Notes: generated by a model not told the origin, from the sequence alone. A stretch of 31,290 bases of DNA from DASRHY01 sp046765875 (GCA_046765875.1 JBKPSJ010000055.1:1-31290), one strand, 5' to 3'; positions 1-8,407 are shown, counted from the stretch's first letter. Made by a program: numbers and translations.

Positions 1-1473
1 GGTGAAGAGGTCGATCGCGTCGAGTTCACCCGAGCCGACCGGACCCGGTTCCGCGACCAGGTGCACCGCGATCTGGACGCGTTCGCGCGGATGCTGCGCG
101 AGTCCCGGTTCGACACGAGTCGGCCGCTGACCGGCGTCGAGGTCGAGCTGAACCTCGTCGACGAGAACAACGACCCGGCGATGAAGAACGCCGAGGTGCT
201 GGGTGCGATCGAGGACGACGCATTCCAGACCGAACTCGGCCAGTTCAACGTCGAGATCAACGTACCGCCGCGCGAGATCAGCGACACCGGGCTGGAGCTG
301 ACCGAGAAGTCGGTCCGCGACAGCCTGAACGCGGCCGAGGAGAAGGCGAACAAGACCGGCTCGCACATGGTCATCGTCGGCATCCTGCCGACGCTGTTCC
401 GCGAGCACGTCTCGATAGAGTCCCTGAGCGCGAACCCGCGCTACGCGCTGCTCAACGACCAGGTGTTCGCGGCCCGCGGCGAGGACCTGCACATCGCGAT
501 CGACGGCGTCGAGCGGCTCGCCGTGACCGCCGACACGATCATGCCGGAGGCCGCCTGTACGTCGACCCAGTTCCACGTCCAGGTCAGCCCCGAGCAGTTC
601 TCGCTGTACTGGAACGCGGCGCAGGCCATCGCCGGCGTACAGCTCGCGGTCGGCGCCAACTCGCCGTTCCTGTTCGGCAAGGAACTGATGCGCGAGACCC
701 GGATCGCGCTGTTCGAGCAGGCGGCCGACACCCGCACGCACGAGCTCAAGGCGCAGGGAGTGCGGCCCCGGGTGTGGTTCGGCGAGCGCTGGGTGACGTC
801 GATCTTCGACCTGTTCGAGGAGAACGCACGGTACTTCCCGGCGCTGCTCCCGGTGGTGTCGGACGAGGACGCGATCGCGGTGATGGACCGCGGCGACACG
901 CCGCGGCTCGGCGAGTTGCGGCTGCACAACGGCACCATTTATCGCTGGAACCGGCCCGTATACGACGTGGTCCGCGAACGCCCGCATCTGCGGGTCGAGA
1001 ACCGTGTGCTGCCGGCCGGGCCGACGGTGGTCGACACCATCGCGAACGGCGCGTTCTACTTCGGCCTGGTGCGGGCACTGGCCGAGGATGAGCGGCCGAT
1101 CTGGTCGCAGATGTCGTTCAGCGCGGCGGAGGAGAACTTCCACGCAGGCGCGCGGCACGGTATCGACGCCGAGGTGTTCTGGCCCGGCGTCGGCACCCTC
1201 CAGGCGACCGAGCTCGTACTGCGCCGCCTGCTGCCGATGGCCTCGCGGGGCCTGGACGCCTGGGGTATGGCGCCCGAGGTCAAGGACCGGCTGCTCGGCA
1301 TCATCGAGCAGCGCTGCCTGCGGCAGCGCAACGGCGCGCAGTGGCAGGCCGACGTGTTCCACCAGCTCTACACCAGGGGCGAGTACGACCGGCGGCAGGC
1401 GCTGCGGGAGATGGTCGCGCGCTATCGCATCCACATGCACGACAACACGCCCGTACACGAGTGGCCGGTCTGA
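1..1473 (+). CDS. Glutamate-cysteine ligase family protein (GCS2-like), 5' partial
   Basis: The reading frame is open from the first base and reads GEEVDRVEFTRADR before the first internal GTG at 61, so the true start probably lies just outside the window, perhaps one codon away. The protein resembles the actinobacterial carboxylate-amine ligase group of the GCS2 family (COG2170): an early EVELNLVD motif (the Glu-rich ATP/Mg site region), TQFHVQVSP in the middle and an HNGTIYRWNRP segment. Members ligate an amino group to the gamma-carboxylate of glutamate using ATP, but the substrate of this long (about 490 aa) actinobacterial subgroup is not settled, so gshA is not assigned. It is cytosolic, with no signal peptide or membrane segment. 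A 195-bp gap separates it from the next gene. Confidence 0.85.
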   Translation, partial: GEEVDRVEFTRADRTRFRDQVHRDLDAFARMLRESRFDTSRPLTGVEVELNLVDENNDPAMKNAEVLGAIEDDAFQTELGQFNVEINVPPREISDTGLELTEKSVRDSLNAAEEKANKTGSHMVIVGILPTLFREHVSIESLSANPRYALLNDQVFAARGEDLHIAIDGVERLAVTADTIMPEAACTSTQFHVQVSPEQFSLYWNAAQAIAGVQLAVGANSPFLFGKELMRETRIALFEQAADTRTHELKAQGVRPRVWFGERWVTSIFDLFEENARYFPALLPVVSDEDAIAVMDRGDTPRLGELRLHNGTIYRWNRPVYDVVRERPHLRVENRVLPAGPTVVDTIANGAFYFGLVRALAEDERPIWSQMSFSAAEENFHAGARHGIDAEVFWPGVGTLQATELVLRRLLPMASRGLDAWGMAPEVKDRLLGIIEQRCLRQRNGAQWQADVFHQLYTRGEYDRRQALREMVARYRIHMHDNTPVHEWPV

Positions 1474-1668
1474 GCCGGAGGGACAGCCGTGAGACCAGTG
1501 AGGCCAGAGGTATGCCGGTCGCGAGCGACACCCTGCGACGTGCTTCCACCGGATGCCGGGGACAGGATCGGGTAGTAGCGTTTCGTTTCTAAGGCTCGCA
1601 AGGCCTCGGCCGAAGACCAACGCTCGGGGGGCTAGACGGGTGTATGCCCGGGAGGTGAGGCAGGTCGA

Positions 1669-2121
1669 ATGACAACCATCGTCGTGGGGTTCGTGCCGAA
1701 GCCGGAGGGCCGGGCCGCACTGCGGCGGGCCGCCGAGGAGGCCCAGCTGCGGGACGCGAAGCTGGTGGTCGTCAATTCCCACCGCGGGGGACGCAGCTAC
1801 GACACCGATGAATCGGCCGCAAGCGAGTCGGCGCTGGCGGAGGTACGCCAGCAGCTCGACGCGACCGGCGTGTCGTACGAGGTACGACAACTCGTCCGCG
1901 GGCTGGATCCAGCCGAGGACATGATCGCCGTCGCCGAACAGGTGAAGGCGGAGTTCATCGTGATCGGGCTTCGCCGCCGGTCACCGGTCGGCAAGCTCAT
2001 CCTGGGCAGCAACGCGCAGCGGATCCTGCTGGACGCGCCCTGCCCCGTGCTCGCGGTCAAGGCCGAGGAAGAGGCCGAGGAAGAAGCCGAGGAAGAGGCC
2101 GAGGAAGAAGAGGAGCAATGA
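1669..2121 (+). CDS. Universal stress protein with acidic C-terminal tail
   Basis: A 150-aa single-domain Usp. MTTIVVGF forms the first beta strand, and residues 100-114 carry the nucleotide-binding loop pattern G-x2-R-x9-GS, in which the usual second Gly is Arg. The CPVLAVK strand follows. ATP/AMP binding is expected for the family but the altered loop makes it uncertain. Residues 132-150 form an almost pure Glu/Ala tail encoded by a 12-bp tandem repeat. The start is an ATG preceded by a purine-rich GGGAGGTGAGG stretch. The HhH-GPD gene begins one base after the stop, and its ribosome binding site lies inside the tail repeat, so the two are probably translationally coupled. Confidence 0.85.
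   Translation: MTTIVVGFVPKPEGRAALRRAAEEAQLRDAKLVVVNSHRGGRSYDTDESAASESALAEVRQQLDATGVSYEVRQLVRGLDPAEDMIAVAEQVKAEFIVIGLRRRSPVGKLILGSNAQRILLDAPCPVLAVKAEEEAEEEAEEEAEEEEEQ
2062..2109 (+). repeat. Four 12-bp in-frame tandem repeats encoding the Usp acidic tail
   Basis: Four head-to-tail copies of GCCGAGGAAGAR (R alternating G/A) encode repeated AEEE and continue into a GAGGAG purine tract that can serve as the ribosome binding site for the gene at 2123. Copy number could vary by slippage without breaking the frame. Confidence 0.9.
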
Positions 2122-2122
2122 G

Positions 2123-2746
2123 GTGACCTCCGTGCGCGGCAGGCGCCTGTGCCTGGCCCAACAGGCCGAGGCAGACGCGCTGCTCAGCCGGGATCCGTTC
2201 GCCCTACTGGTCGGGATGCTCCTGGACCAGCAGATCCCGATGGAGAAGGCATTCGCCGGCCCGGCGACGATCGCCGAGCGGATGGAGGGCCCGTTCGACC
2301 CGGGCACAGTCGCGTCGTACGACCCGGACCGGTTCGTCGAGATCGTGGCCGGACCGCCGGCGGTGCATCGGTTCCCCACCGCGATGGCGGCCCGTATCCA
2401 GACGCTGGCCAAGCACCTGCACACGGCATACGGCGGTAACGCGGCCGCGGTCTGGGCCGATGTGAAGTCCGGAGACGACCTGCTGGCCCGGTTGTCGGCG
2501 CTTCCCGGCTTCGGTGCGCAGAAGGCGAAGATCTTCGTCGCGCTCCTCGGCAAGCAGCTCAAGGTGCGCCCACGCGGGTGGCGGGAGGCCTCCGAACCGT
2601 ACGGTGAGGACGGCGCGTTCAAGTCGGTCGCGGACGTGATCGACCCGGGCTCGCTGGCCAAGGTACGGATGTACAAACAGCAACAGCGCGCGATGGCACC
2701 GACTGTCGTCGCACAGCGCCCGTTACGGCATGTGCGCAACGGATAG
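2123..2746 (+). CDS. HhH-GPD-type base-excision repair protein
   Basis: A 207-aa protein of the helix-hairpin-helix DNA glycosylase superfamily in the compact actinobacterial form. The hairpin LPGFGAQKAKIFVALLGKQ lies near residues 131-149, with a Lys where endonuclease III has its catalytic Lys (GRKTAN-type position). The conserved catalytic Asp downstream of the hairpin is not obvious, and no C-terminal Cys cluster for an iron-sulfur centre is present. It is probably a DNA glycosylase or a DNA-binding relative; substrate unknown. The GTG start is chosen because AGGAG lies 7 nt upstream and the gene follows the Usp stop by one base. Confidence 0.8.
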   Translation: MTSVRGRRLCLAQQAEADALLSRDPFALLVGMLLDQQIPMEKAFAGPATIAERMEGPFDPGTVASYDPDRFVEIVAGPPAVHRFPTAMAARIQTLAKHLHTAYGGNAAAVWADVKSGDDLLARLSALPGFGAQKAKIFVALLGKQLKVRPRGWREASEPYGEDGAFKSVADVIDPGSLAKVRMYKQQQRAMAPTVVAQRPLRHVRNG

Positions 2747-2791
2747 CGGCCGACGGGGAGTGGCGTCGCATTACCGCCTTGAGGGTCGTTT

Positions 2792-2797
2792 TACAAT
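2792..2797 (+). promoter_or_regulatory. Candidate -10 element upstream of the sigma factor gene
   Basis: TACAAT lies in the only AT-richer stretch of the 2747-2900 gap. No convincing -35 sits 16-19 bp upstream. It would give a leader of roughly 95 nt before the GTG at 2901. Confidence 0.35.
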
Positions 2798-2900
2798 GTA
2801 GTGTTGCCGCCACCTATCAGTGGGACGCCCCCAGCACCACCACCCGTTCACCAGGCCGCGCGACATCAGCAGACCGAACCCGTCAGACGAGAGGTAATAC

Positions 2901-4298
2901 GTGTCGTCCAGCTCGTCCGAGAAGCTTCCCGCAGACAGCACCCGAGCCGTTCCCGCCGCCGCGCGGTCGGCTGCCCGGACGAGTGCCAGGGTGACCGATC
3001 CAGCGACCAAGAAGGCCCCGGCCAAGAAGGCCCCGGCCAAGAAGCCGCCGGCCAAGAAGGCGCCGGCTGACAAGCCGGCGGCGGACGCGAACGCCACCGC
3101 CACGCAGACCAAGAAGGCCGCCGCGGCGAAGAAGGCCGCCGCGAAGAAGTCCGTGGAGGCCTCCGCCGCCGAGGAGGTCGTCGAGGTGGCCGTCGGCGCC
3201 GATGGCGCGGCGCACGTCGACGCCAAGACCTCCAAGTCAGGAGGCAAGCTCGACGACGTCGACGAGTCGGAGTTCCAGCCCGAGGCGGAGAAGAACCTGG
3301 AGAAGGAGCTCGCCGAGGACGAGGGCTTCGTGATCTCCGAGGCCGACGAGGGCGACGAGCCCGAGCAGCAGGTGCTGGTCGCCGGCGCCACCGCCGACCC
3401 GGTCAAGGACTACCTCAAGCAGATCGGCAAGGTCCCGCTGCTGAACGCCGAGCAGGAGGTCGAGCTCGCCAAGCGGATCGAGGCCGGCCTGTTCGCCGAG
3501 GAGCAGCTGGCCGACGAGGAGCTCAGGCTCAAGGACAAGGTCCGCGACGAGTACGACTGGATCGCGGAGGACGGCCGCCGGGCCAAGTACCACCTGCTCG
3601 AGGCGAATCTGCGGCTGGTGGTGTCGCTGGCCAAGCGGTACACCGGCCGCGGCATGCTGTTCCTGGACCTGATCCAGGAGGGCAACCTCGGCCTGATCCG
3701 CGCGGTGGAGAAGTTCGACTACACCAAGGGCTTCAAGTTCTCCACGTACGCGACCTGGTGGATCCGGCAGGCGATCACCCGGGCGATGGCCGACCAGGCC
3801 CGCACCATCCGAATCCCGGTCCATATGGTCGAGGTGATCAACAAGCTCGCCCGGGTGCAGCGGCAGATGCTGCAGGACCTGGGCCGCGAGCCCACTCCGG
3901 AGGAGCTCGCCAAGGAACTCGACATGACCCCGGAGAAGGTCATCGAGGTCCAGAAGTACGGCCGTGAGCCGATCTCGCTGCATACCCCGCTGGGCGAGGA
4001 CGGCGACTCCGAGTTCGGCGACCTGATCGAGGACTCCGAGGCGATCGTGCCGGCCGAGGCGGTCTCCTTCACGCTGCTCCAGGAGCAGCTGCACGCGGTG
4101 CTGGACACCCTGTCCGAGCGTGAGGCGGGCGTGGTCTCGATGCGGTTCGGCCTCACCGACGGCCAGCCGAAGACCCTGGACGAGATCGGCAAGGTGTACG
4201 GCGTGACCCGCGAGCGGATCCGCCAGATCGAGTCCAAGACGATGTCAAAGCTGCGCCACCCGTCCCGCTCGCAGGTGTTGCGGGACTACCTGGACTGA
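2901..4298 (+). CDS. hrdB: RNA polymerase principal sigma factor (sigma-70, HrdB/RpoD type)
   Basis: A 465-aa primary sigma factor. Residues 1-90 are a low-complexity Ala/Lys/Pro extension and about 91-160 are acidic. Region 1.2 begins at DPVKDYLKQIGKVPLL (166-181). Region 2 spans about 229-300 and includes the invariant GFKFSTYATWWIRQAITRA core for -10 recognition and melting. Region 3 is about 308-385. Region 4 (398-455) carries the DEIGKVYGVTRERIRQIE helix-turn-helix for -35 contact. The GTG start is supported by GAGG with a 6-nt spacer. It directs core polymerase to housekeeping promoters. A 12-bp-stem hairpin follows the stop. Length and N-terminal composition fit actinobacterial HrdB/SigA proteins. 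Confidence 0.96.
   Translation: MSSSSSEKLPADSTRAVPAAARSAARTSARVTDPATKKAPAKKAPAKKPPAKKAPADKPAADANATATQTKKAAAAKKAAAKKSVEASAAEEVVEVAVGADGAAHVDAKTSKSGGKLDDVDESEFQPEAEKNLEKELAEDEGFVISEADEGDEPEQQVLVAGATADPVKDYLKQIGKVPLLNAEQEVELAKRIEAGLFAEEQLADEELRLKDKVRDEYDWIAEDGRRAKYHLLEANLRLVVSLAKRYTGRGMLFLDLIQEGNLGLIRAVEKFDYTKGFKFSTYATWWIRQAITRAMADQARTIRIPVHMVEVINKLARVQRQMLQDLGREPTPEELAKELDMTPEKVIEVQKYGREPISLHTPLGEDGDSEFGDLIEDSEAIVPAEAVSFTLLQEQLHAVLDTLSEREAGVVSMRFGLTDGQPKTLDEIGKVYGVTRERIRQIESKTMSKLRHPSRSQVLRDYLD
3009..3068 (+). repeat. Four 15-bp tandem repeats encoding the KKxPA motifs of the sigma factor
   Basis: Four contiguous 15-bp units of the type AAGAAGGCCCCGGCC encode repeated K-K-A/P-P-A. The first two units are identical at the DNA level, which suggests recent slippage; the last two have diverged by point changes. 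Confidence 0.85.
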
Positions 4299-4326
4299 GG
4301 TCCAGCGCTACCGTGCGACGTTTCGC

Positions 4327-4357
4327 AGGTCAGAAGCCGGTTTCGGGCTTCTGACCT
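4327..4357 (+). terminator. Hairpin terminator after the sigma factor gene
   Basis: A perfect 12-bp stem, AGGTCAGAAGCC pairing with GGCTTCTGACCT, encloses a 7-nt loop 28 bp after the sigma factor stop. No T-run follows, which is common for actinobacterial terminators. Confidence 0.75.
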
Positions 4358-4370
4358 TGGACGGTCAGCG

Positions 4371-4526
4371 TTGCACAGCGCTCCGCTGAACGGTCTCGTG
4401 CTCACGATGGTCACCACCGGGGTCGACGACGTGGTGCTCGCCATGACGTTCATCGCGACGGCGCCGGCCGACATCGCCGGTGCGACCAACCTGGCGGTCG
4501 ACAAGGCCGAACGGGTTCTCATCTAG
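4371..4526 (+). pseudogene. Possible small gene or coding relic, unrecognised
   Basis: An open frame of 51 codons from TTG 4371 (or GTG 4398) to TAG 4526 reads as a plausible folded peptide, with stretches such as LVLTMVTTGVDDVVLAM and ATNLAVDKAERVLI. It has strong third-position GC and balanced composition, unlike a random frame. No ribosome binding site or recognisable domain is visible. It may be the 3' remnant of a larger gene lost between the sigma factor terminator and the next promoter. I cannot name a family. Confidence 0.3.
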
Positions 4527-4562
4527 CGCTGGCAGATCGTCACGACGGGCCCGTGGCGTGTC

Positions 4563-4568
4563 TAGGCT
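4563..4568 (+). promoter_or_regulatory. Candidate leaderless -10 element (TAGGCT) for the DUF6412-like gene
   Basis: TAGGCT fits TANNNT and ends 6 nt before the ATG at 4575. This is the spacing expected when transcription starts at the initiation codon. No ribosome binding site precedes the ATG, and the same hexamer sits 7 nt before the ATG of the debranching enzyme gene. Confidence 0.5.
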
Positions 4569-4574
4569 TGGTGC

Positions 4575-4826
4575 ATGGTGCTCGGCTGGCTGCCTGACCC
4601 GGCGTTGACCGGTCAGAGCATGCTGCTCGTGCTCGCCGCGGTGCTGCTCGCCGCGGTCATCTCGTACGCCACCACCACCTCGGCCCGGGTGGTGCCGGCG
4701 TACGCGCTGGTTACGGTCACCCGGGAGATCCGGCGCGGCCGGCCGGCGTACGTACGGCTGGCCGATCCCGACGCGGCGGGCTGCCACCGGCCCAGAGCAC
4801 CCGCATTCCGCAGCCCGGCTGCGTAA
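4575..4826 (+). CDS. Small membrane protein, DUF6412-like
   Basis: An 83-aa protein with one clear transmembrane helix (about residues 16-34, SMLLVLAAVLLAAVISYA). A charged segment follows, then a C-terminal DPDAAGCHRPRAPA motif. The Asp-Pro-Asp-Ala...Arg-Pro-Arg-Ala-Pro ending and the position directly before a short YidC gene match my recollection of the DUF6412 family of actinobacteria, whose function is unknown. A role with the insertase is inferred only from adjacency (60 bp apart, same strand). It appears to be translated from a leaderless message. Confidence 0.65.
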   Translation: MVLGWLPDPALTGQSMLLVLAAVLLAAVISYATTTSARVVPAYALVTVTREIRRGRPAYVRLADPDAAGCHRPRAPAFRSPAA

Positions 4827-4886
4827 GCATCTGCTCACGCAGCCACTCACGCCTGCCGGTCCCTCTAGTAAGCGGAGTGCTGCCTC

Positions 4887-5516
4887 ATGCCGTCCTGGTT
4901 CGACCTGCCCGTCTCGGGTGCGTACCACCTTGGCCACTGGATGTCGCTGCCGGCCGGGGTGCCGGTCGCGATCGTGCTGTTCACCGTCATGGTGCGGCTG
5001 CTGCTGCACCCGCTGAGCCGGGCCGCCGTCCGCGGCGAGCGGGCCCGGGCCGCCCTGATGCCGCGGATCACCGAACTGCGGAACCGGTATCCGGACGACC
5101 CGGAGCGGTTCCGCCGGGCGCTCGCGAAGCTGCAGTCGGAGAACGGGTCGCTGCTCGCCGGCTGTCTGCCGCTGCTGGCGCAACTGCCGTTCTTGTGGGT
5201 GCTGTACCGGTTGTTCTCGGCCTCGGTCATCGCCGGGCATCCGAACGCGTTGCTGGCAGGAACACTGTTCGGGGCGCCGCTGGGGGCGTACTGGCCGATG
5301 CTGACCGCTACCCCGGTCTTCCTCGGCCTGGCCGTGCTGCTGGCTGTGGTCGCCTGGTTGCAGGTCCGTCGTACGACGAACGGTGGGCCGATGTTGCTGC
5401 GGCTGCTGCCGTTCGGAACGATCGCGACTGCTGCGTTCGTACCGCTCGCGGCGGGCCTGTACCTGCTCACCACGACGACCTGGACGGTGGTCGAGCGGAT
5501 GATCGTGCTCAGGTGA
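4887..5516 (+). CDS. YidC/Oxa1 family membrane protein insertase, short form
   Basis: A 209-aa polytopic protein with the Oxa1 core. A first helix (GVPVAIVLFTVMVRLLLHPL) ends in the conserved Arg of the hydrophilic groove. A basic cytoplasmic hairpin follows (RGERARAALMPRITELRNRY), then the helix pair containing LLAGCLPLLAQLPFLWVLYRLF, and two further C-terminal helices. It lacks the long C-terminal tail of the main actinobacterial YidC and is probably a secondary paralogue that helps insert membrane proteins. Its stop overlaps the convergent kinase gene by 8 bp, so both genes end with no intergenic space. Confidence 0.85.
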   Translation: MPSWFDLPVSGAYHLGHWMSLPAGVPVAIVLFTVMVRLLLHPLSRAAVRGERARAALMPRITELRNRYPDDPERFRRALAKLQSENGSLLAGCLPLLAQLPFLWVLYRLFSASVIAGHPNALLAGTLFGAPLGAYWPMLTATPVFLGLAVLLAVVAWLQVRRTTNGGPMLLRLLPFGTIATAAFVPLAAGLYLLTTTTWTVVERMIVLR

Positions 5517-6987
5517 GCGGGAGGTGCAGGGTGAAGGTGGCGCCGCCGCCGGGCGTGTCGGCGACGTCGATGGTGCCGCCATGGGCCCCGACCAGGGCTG
5601 CGACGATCGACAGGCCCAGTCCCGAGCCGCCGGTGGCCCGGGTACGCGCGGAATCGGCCCGGTAGAAGCGCTCGAAGACGCGGGACTTGTGCTCGTCGGA
5701 CAGGCCGGGTCCGGAGTCGCGAACGTGGACGACCGCACGGCGGCCTTCGGTGCCGACGGCGACCGTGACCGGCGCCGACTCCGGCGTGTGGTGCAGGGCG
5801 TTGCTGAGCAGGTTGCCCAGCACCTGGCGCAGCCGCGCCTCGTCACCGGTGACCACCGGCGCCTCCGAGCCCGGCAACACCTCGAGCCGGACCGGGCGCT
5901 CGGGCTGGATGGCCTTGGCGTCCCGTACCGCGTCGCCGGCCAGTTCCAGCATGTCGACCGGCTCGTGCGCCAGCGGGCGTTGCTGGTCGAGCCGGGCGAG
6001 CAGCAGCAGGTCGTCGACCAGCAGGCCCATCCGCTTCGCCTCGTCCTCGATCCGGCGCATCTCGTCCGGTCGCAGCTCGCCGCCGCGCTGCCGGGCCAGT
6101 TCGGCGAAGCCGCGGATCGAGGTCAACGGCGTGCGCAGTTCGTGGCTGGCGTCGGCGACGAACCGGCGCATCCGGTCCTCCGAGCGCAGGGCCGCGTCCT
6201 CCGAGCGCCGCGCGGCCGCCTCCGACGCCGTCCGCTCGGCGAACGCGTTCTCGATCTGGTGCAGCATCACGTTCAGCGCACCGGACAACCGGCCGACCTC
6301 GGTACGCGGGTCACGCTCGGGCACCCGCCGGGACAGGTCGCCGCCGGCGATCGCCACCGCCGTGTTCTCGACGTCGACCAGGCCGCGCAGGTTGCGCCGT
6401 ACGACATACGAGCCGACACCGGCCAGGACCACCAGCAGGATCACACCGACCGCGACCTGCAGCCCGACCATCTGGCGGACGGTCTGCTGGACGTCGGTCA
6501 GCGACTGCGCGATGAGCGCGGAGCCCGGCCCGTGCGTCAGCGGTACGGCGAGCACCCGCCAGTGCTCGCCGGTGTTGGGGTCGCGGATCTCGAAGGCGTG
6601 CCCGTTGCGCTGCTCGACCTCGGTCATCGTCATCGTCGGCAGGTCTGGGAGTTGCTGGTTCTCCTGCAGCGGCTGGCCGACCGACTCCTCCTCGTTGCCC
6701 TCGGCATCGATGTACTTGACGACGAACTCGCTCGGCAGCCGCGGGCGGCGCTTGCCCTGCGGGTCCGCGAACTGCGGCCGGTCGGCGATCATCGGCGCGA
6801 CCTGGTGCAACTGCTCGTCGATCCGGTCGACCAGGTAGCCGCGCATCAGCGCGGTGGCGGTGATGCCGGAGGCGACCAGCGCGGCGGTGACCAGCGCGAG
6901 CAGGGCGAGCACAAGTGTGATCCGCAGCGGCCACCGCTCGGCCGGCCGCGGCCGGTTGGTACGGATCGCCGGCGCCGGGGTGGTCAT
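5509..6987 (-). CDS. Sensor histidine kinase (HAMP-HisKA-HATPase)
   Basis: A 492-aa inner-membrane kinase. TM1 is at about 22-46. An extracytoplasmic sensor region of about 120 residues follows, then TM2 at about 175-196 and HAMP to about 250. The dimerisation helix carries SHELRTPLTS with the phosphoacceptor His282. The ATPase domain has the N box NLLSNALHH (392-400), G1 DSGPGLS (424-430) and G2 GGSGLGLS. The ATG lies inside the regulator stop (ATGA, 6984-6987), so the pair is translationally coupled. It presumably phosphorylates Asp53 of the partner regulator. The signal is unknown; the operon's first gene, an exported protein, is the natural candidate for sensing or output. Confidence 0.95.
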   Translation of the reverse strand: MTTPAPAIRTNRPRPAERWPLRITLVLALLALVTAALVASGITATALMRGYLVDRIDEQLHQVAPMIADRPQFADPQGKRRPRLPSEFVVKYIDAEGNEEESVGQPLQENQQLPDLPTMTMTEVEQRNGHAFEIRDPNTGEHWRVLAVPLTHGPGSALIAQSLTDVQQTVRQMVGLQVAVGVILLVVLAGVGSYVVRRNLRGLVDVENTAVAIAGGDLSRRVPERDPRTEVGRLSGALNVMLHQIENAFAERTASEAAARRSEDAALRSEDRMRRFVADASHELRTPLTSIRGFAELARQRGGELRPDEMRRIEDEAKRMGLLVDDLLLLARLDQQRPLAHEPVDMLELAGDAVRDAKAIQPERPVRLEVLPGSEAPVVTGDEARLRQVLGNLLSNALHHTPESAPVTVAVGTEGRRAVVHVRDSGPGLSDEHKSRVFERFYRADSARTRATGGSGLGLSIVAALVGAHGGTIDVADTPGGGATFTLHLPLT

Positions 6988-7679
6988 CCGCGCGGGGTGC
7001 GCAGCACGTAGCCCACCCCGCGGACCGTGTGCAGCAGCTTCGGTTCCCCGGTGTCGACCTTGCGGCGCAGGTAGGAGATGTACGACTCGACCACGCCGGC
7101 GTCCCCGGCGAAGTCGTAGTTCCAGACCGCGGACAGGATCTGGCTCTTGGACATGACCCGCTCGGCGTTCTCCAGCAGGCAGCGCAGCAGCTTGAACTCG
7201 GTCAGCGACAGCTGCACGGGTTGGCCGGTCTTGAACACCTCGTAGGTGTCCTCGTTGAGCTCCAGGTCGGCGTACCTGAGCACCGGCACGGCCGACGAGG
7301 CGCCCTCGCGATGACCGGAGCGGCGGAGCAACGCGCGCACCCGGGCGACCAGTTCGTCGAGGCTGAACGGCTTGGTGACGTAGTCGTCGCCACCGGTCTG
7401 CAGGCCCTTCACCTTGTCCTCGACGGCGTCGCGCGCGGTCAGGAACAGCACCGGTACGTGCCGGTCGTCGGCCCGTAGCCGGCGGACCACATCGAACCCG
7501 TCGAGGCCGGGCATCATCACGTCCAGTACCACCAGGTCCGGGTCGACCACCCGGGCCTTCTTCAGCGCCTCGGTGCCGTTCGTGGCCGTGCTGACGTCGT
7601 ACCCGGCGAACCGCAGGCTCGCGGACAGCAGCTCGACGATGTTCGGCTCGTCGTCCACAACGAGCAGGTGCGCGTTCAT
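6984..7679 (-). CDS. OmpR-family response regulator
   Basis: A 231-aa two-domain regulator. The receiver domain (1-120) has the acidic pocket D9/D10, phosphoacceptor D53, switch T81 and K103 (VTKPFSLDELVAR). The C-terminal winged helix (about 130-228) has the usual LTEFKLLRCLLENAERVMSK and VESYISYLRRKVD segments that bind tandem DNA repeats. The kinase gene overlaps its stop by 4 nt. A direct repeat with an 11-bp period lies 35-56 bp upstream of its ATG, and a similar box lies before the exported-protein gene, so autoregulation of the operon is likely. Confidence 0.95.
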   Translation of the reverse strand: MNAHLLVVDDEPNIVELLSASLRFAGYDVSTATNGTEALKKARVVDPDLVVLDVMMPGLDGFDVVRRLRADDRHVPVLFLTARDAVEDKVKGLQTGGDDYVTKPFSLDELVARVRALLRRSGHREGASSAVPVLRYADLELNEDTYEVFKTGQPVQLSLTEFKLLRCLLENAERVMSKSQILSAVWNYDFAGDAGVVESYISYLRRKVDTGEPKLLHTVRGVGYVLRTPRG

Positions 7680-7713
7680 GGCACCAGTCTGCGCGACCCG
7701 CCCGTGCGGACGC

Positions 7714-7735
7714 TGGGAGCTTCCTGGGAGTTTCC
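7714..7735 (-). promoter_or_regulatory. 11-bp direct repeat, likely response-regulator operator
   Basis: Read on the + strand, TGGGAGCTTCC is followed immediately by TGGGAGTTTCC, two 11-bp units differing at one base. OmpR-family regulators bind such head-to-tail repeats as dimers. The site lies between the exported-protein gene and the response regulator gene. Confidence 0.6.
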
Positions 7736-7751
7736 TGTGAACCGGCCCGGC

Positions 7752-8321
7752 TCAGCGCGGGCCGCGCTTGAATCCCCAGTGGTCGCGGGCGGCGTCGCGG
7801 ACGGTGCCGTCGTTCACGCTGATCGCGGTGGCGTTGCCGTCGGCGACCGTGGCGACCACGTTGACGGTGTTGCCGGTCTTGACGTCGTCGATGCCGTCGC
7901 GGGCCGCGTTGACCATGGTGTCCTCGGTCAGCTTGTACGTGCGGCTGTAGCCGTCCTCGCTCTTCACCGTCAGCGAGTCCTTGCTGACCGCGGTGACCTG
8001 GCCGCGCTGGGTCGCGATCGTCTGGTAGCCGCCGCCGTCCTTGGGCACGACGAACTCGCCGTGCAGGGCATCGACGAAGCCGAGCATGCCGTGCCGGCCA
8101 AAACCGCCAGGACCGCCGCCCGGCTTGCCGGGCTCGGTGGACGGGGAGGTCGACGGGGACGGCGTCGGGTCGGCCGCGGCCACCGAGCCGTTCCGGGTCA
8201 GCGCGGAGGGCAGATCGGTCGCATACGCGATCCCGCCGGCCGTCGTCGTCACCGCCACCGCGGCGATCACACCGGCGACCCGCCAGCGGTGCTGGTTCGG
8301 CTTTTGCTGGTACGGCGTCAT
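7752..8321 (-). CDS. Membrane-anchored exported protein (DUF5666-like), first gene of the two-component operon
   Basis: A 189-aa protein with a short cytoplasmic N-terminus, one hydrophobic segment (about 13-35, VAGVIAAVAVTTTAGGIAYA), a Pro/Thr/Ser linker (about 52-66), a Gly-rich patch and a C-terminal beta-rich region. GQVTAVSKDSLTVKSEDG resembles the small beta-barrel repeats of DUF5666 proteins. No lipobox Cys is seen, so it is an N-terminally anchored or secreted protein. GGAGG sits 4 nt before the ATG. It lies 72 bp upstream of the response regulator on the same strand and is probably co-transcribed. A role in signal sensing or as a regulon member is inferred. Confidence 0.7.
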   Translation of the reverse strand: MTPYQQKPNQHRWRVAGVIAAVAVTTTAGGIAYATDLPSALTRNGSVAAADPTPSPSTSPSTEPGKPGGGPGGFGRHGMLGFVDALHGEFVVPKDGGGYQTIATQRGQVTAVSKDSLTVKSEDGYSRTYKLTEDTMVNAARDGIDDVKTGNTVNVVATVADGNATAISVNDGTVRDAARDHWGFKRGPR

Positions 8322-8407
8322 TGCTCCTCCGTCGTCGATTCCGTACGAGGGTCCCGTACGTTCCTATCCCACCGTGCGCCGGGCACCTGAGACGAGCCTG
8401 CAGCGAA

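Noticed and set aside
4286..4522. A 78-codon - strand frame
   Set aside because: It overlaps the sigma factor 3' end and terminator, has Ser/Thr-rich unbiased composition and no ribosome binding site.
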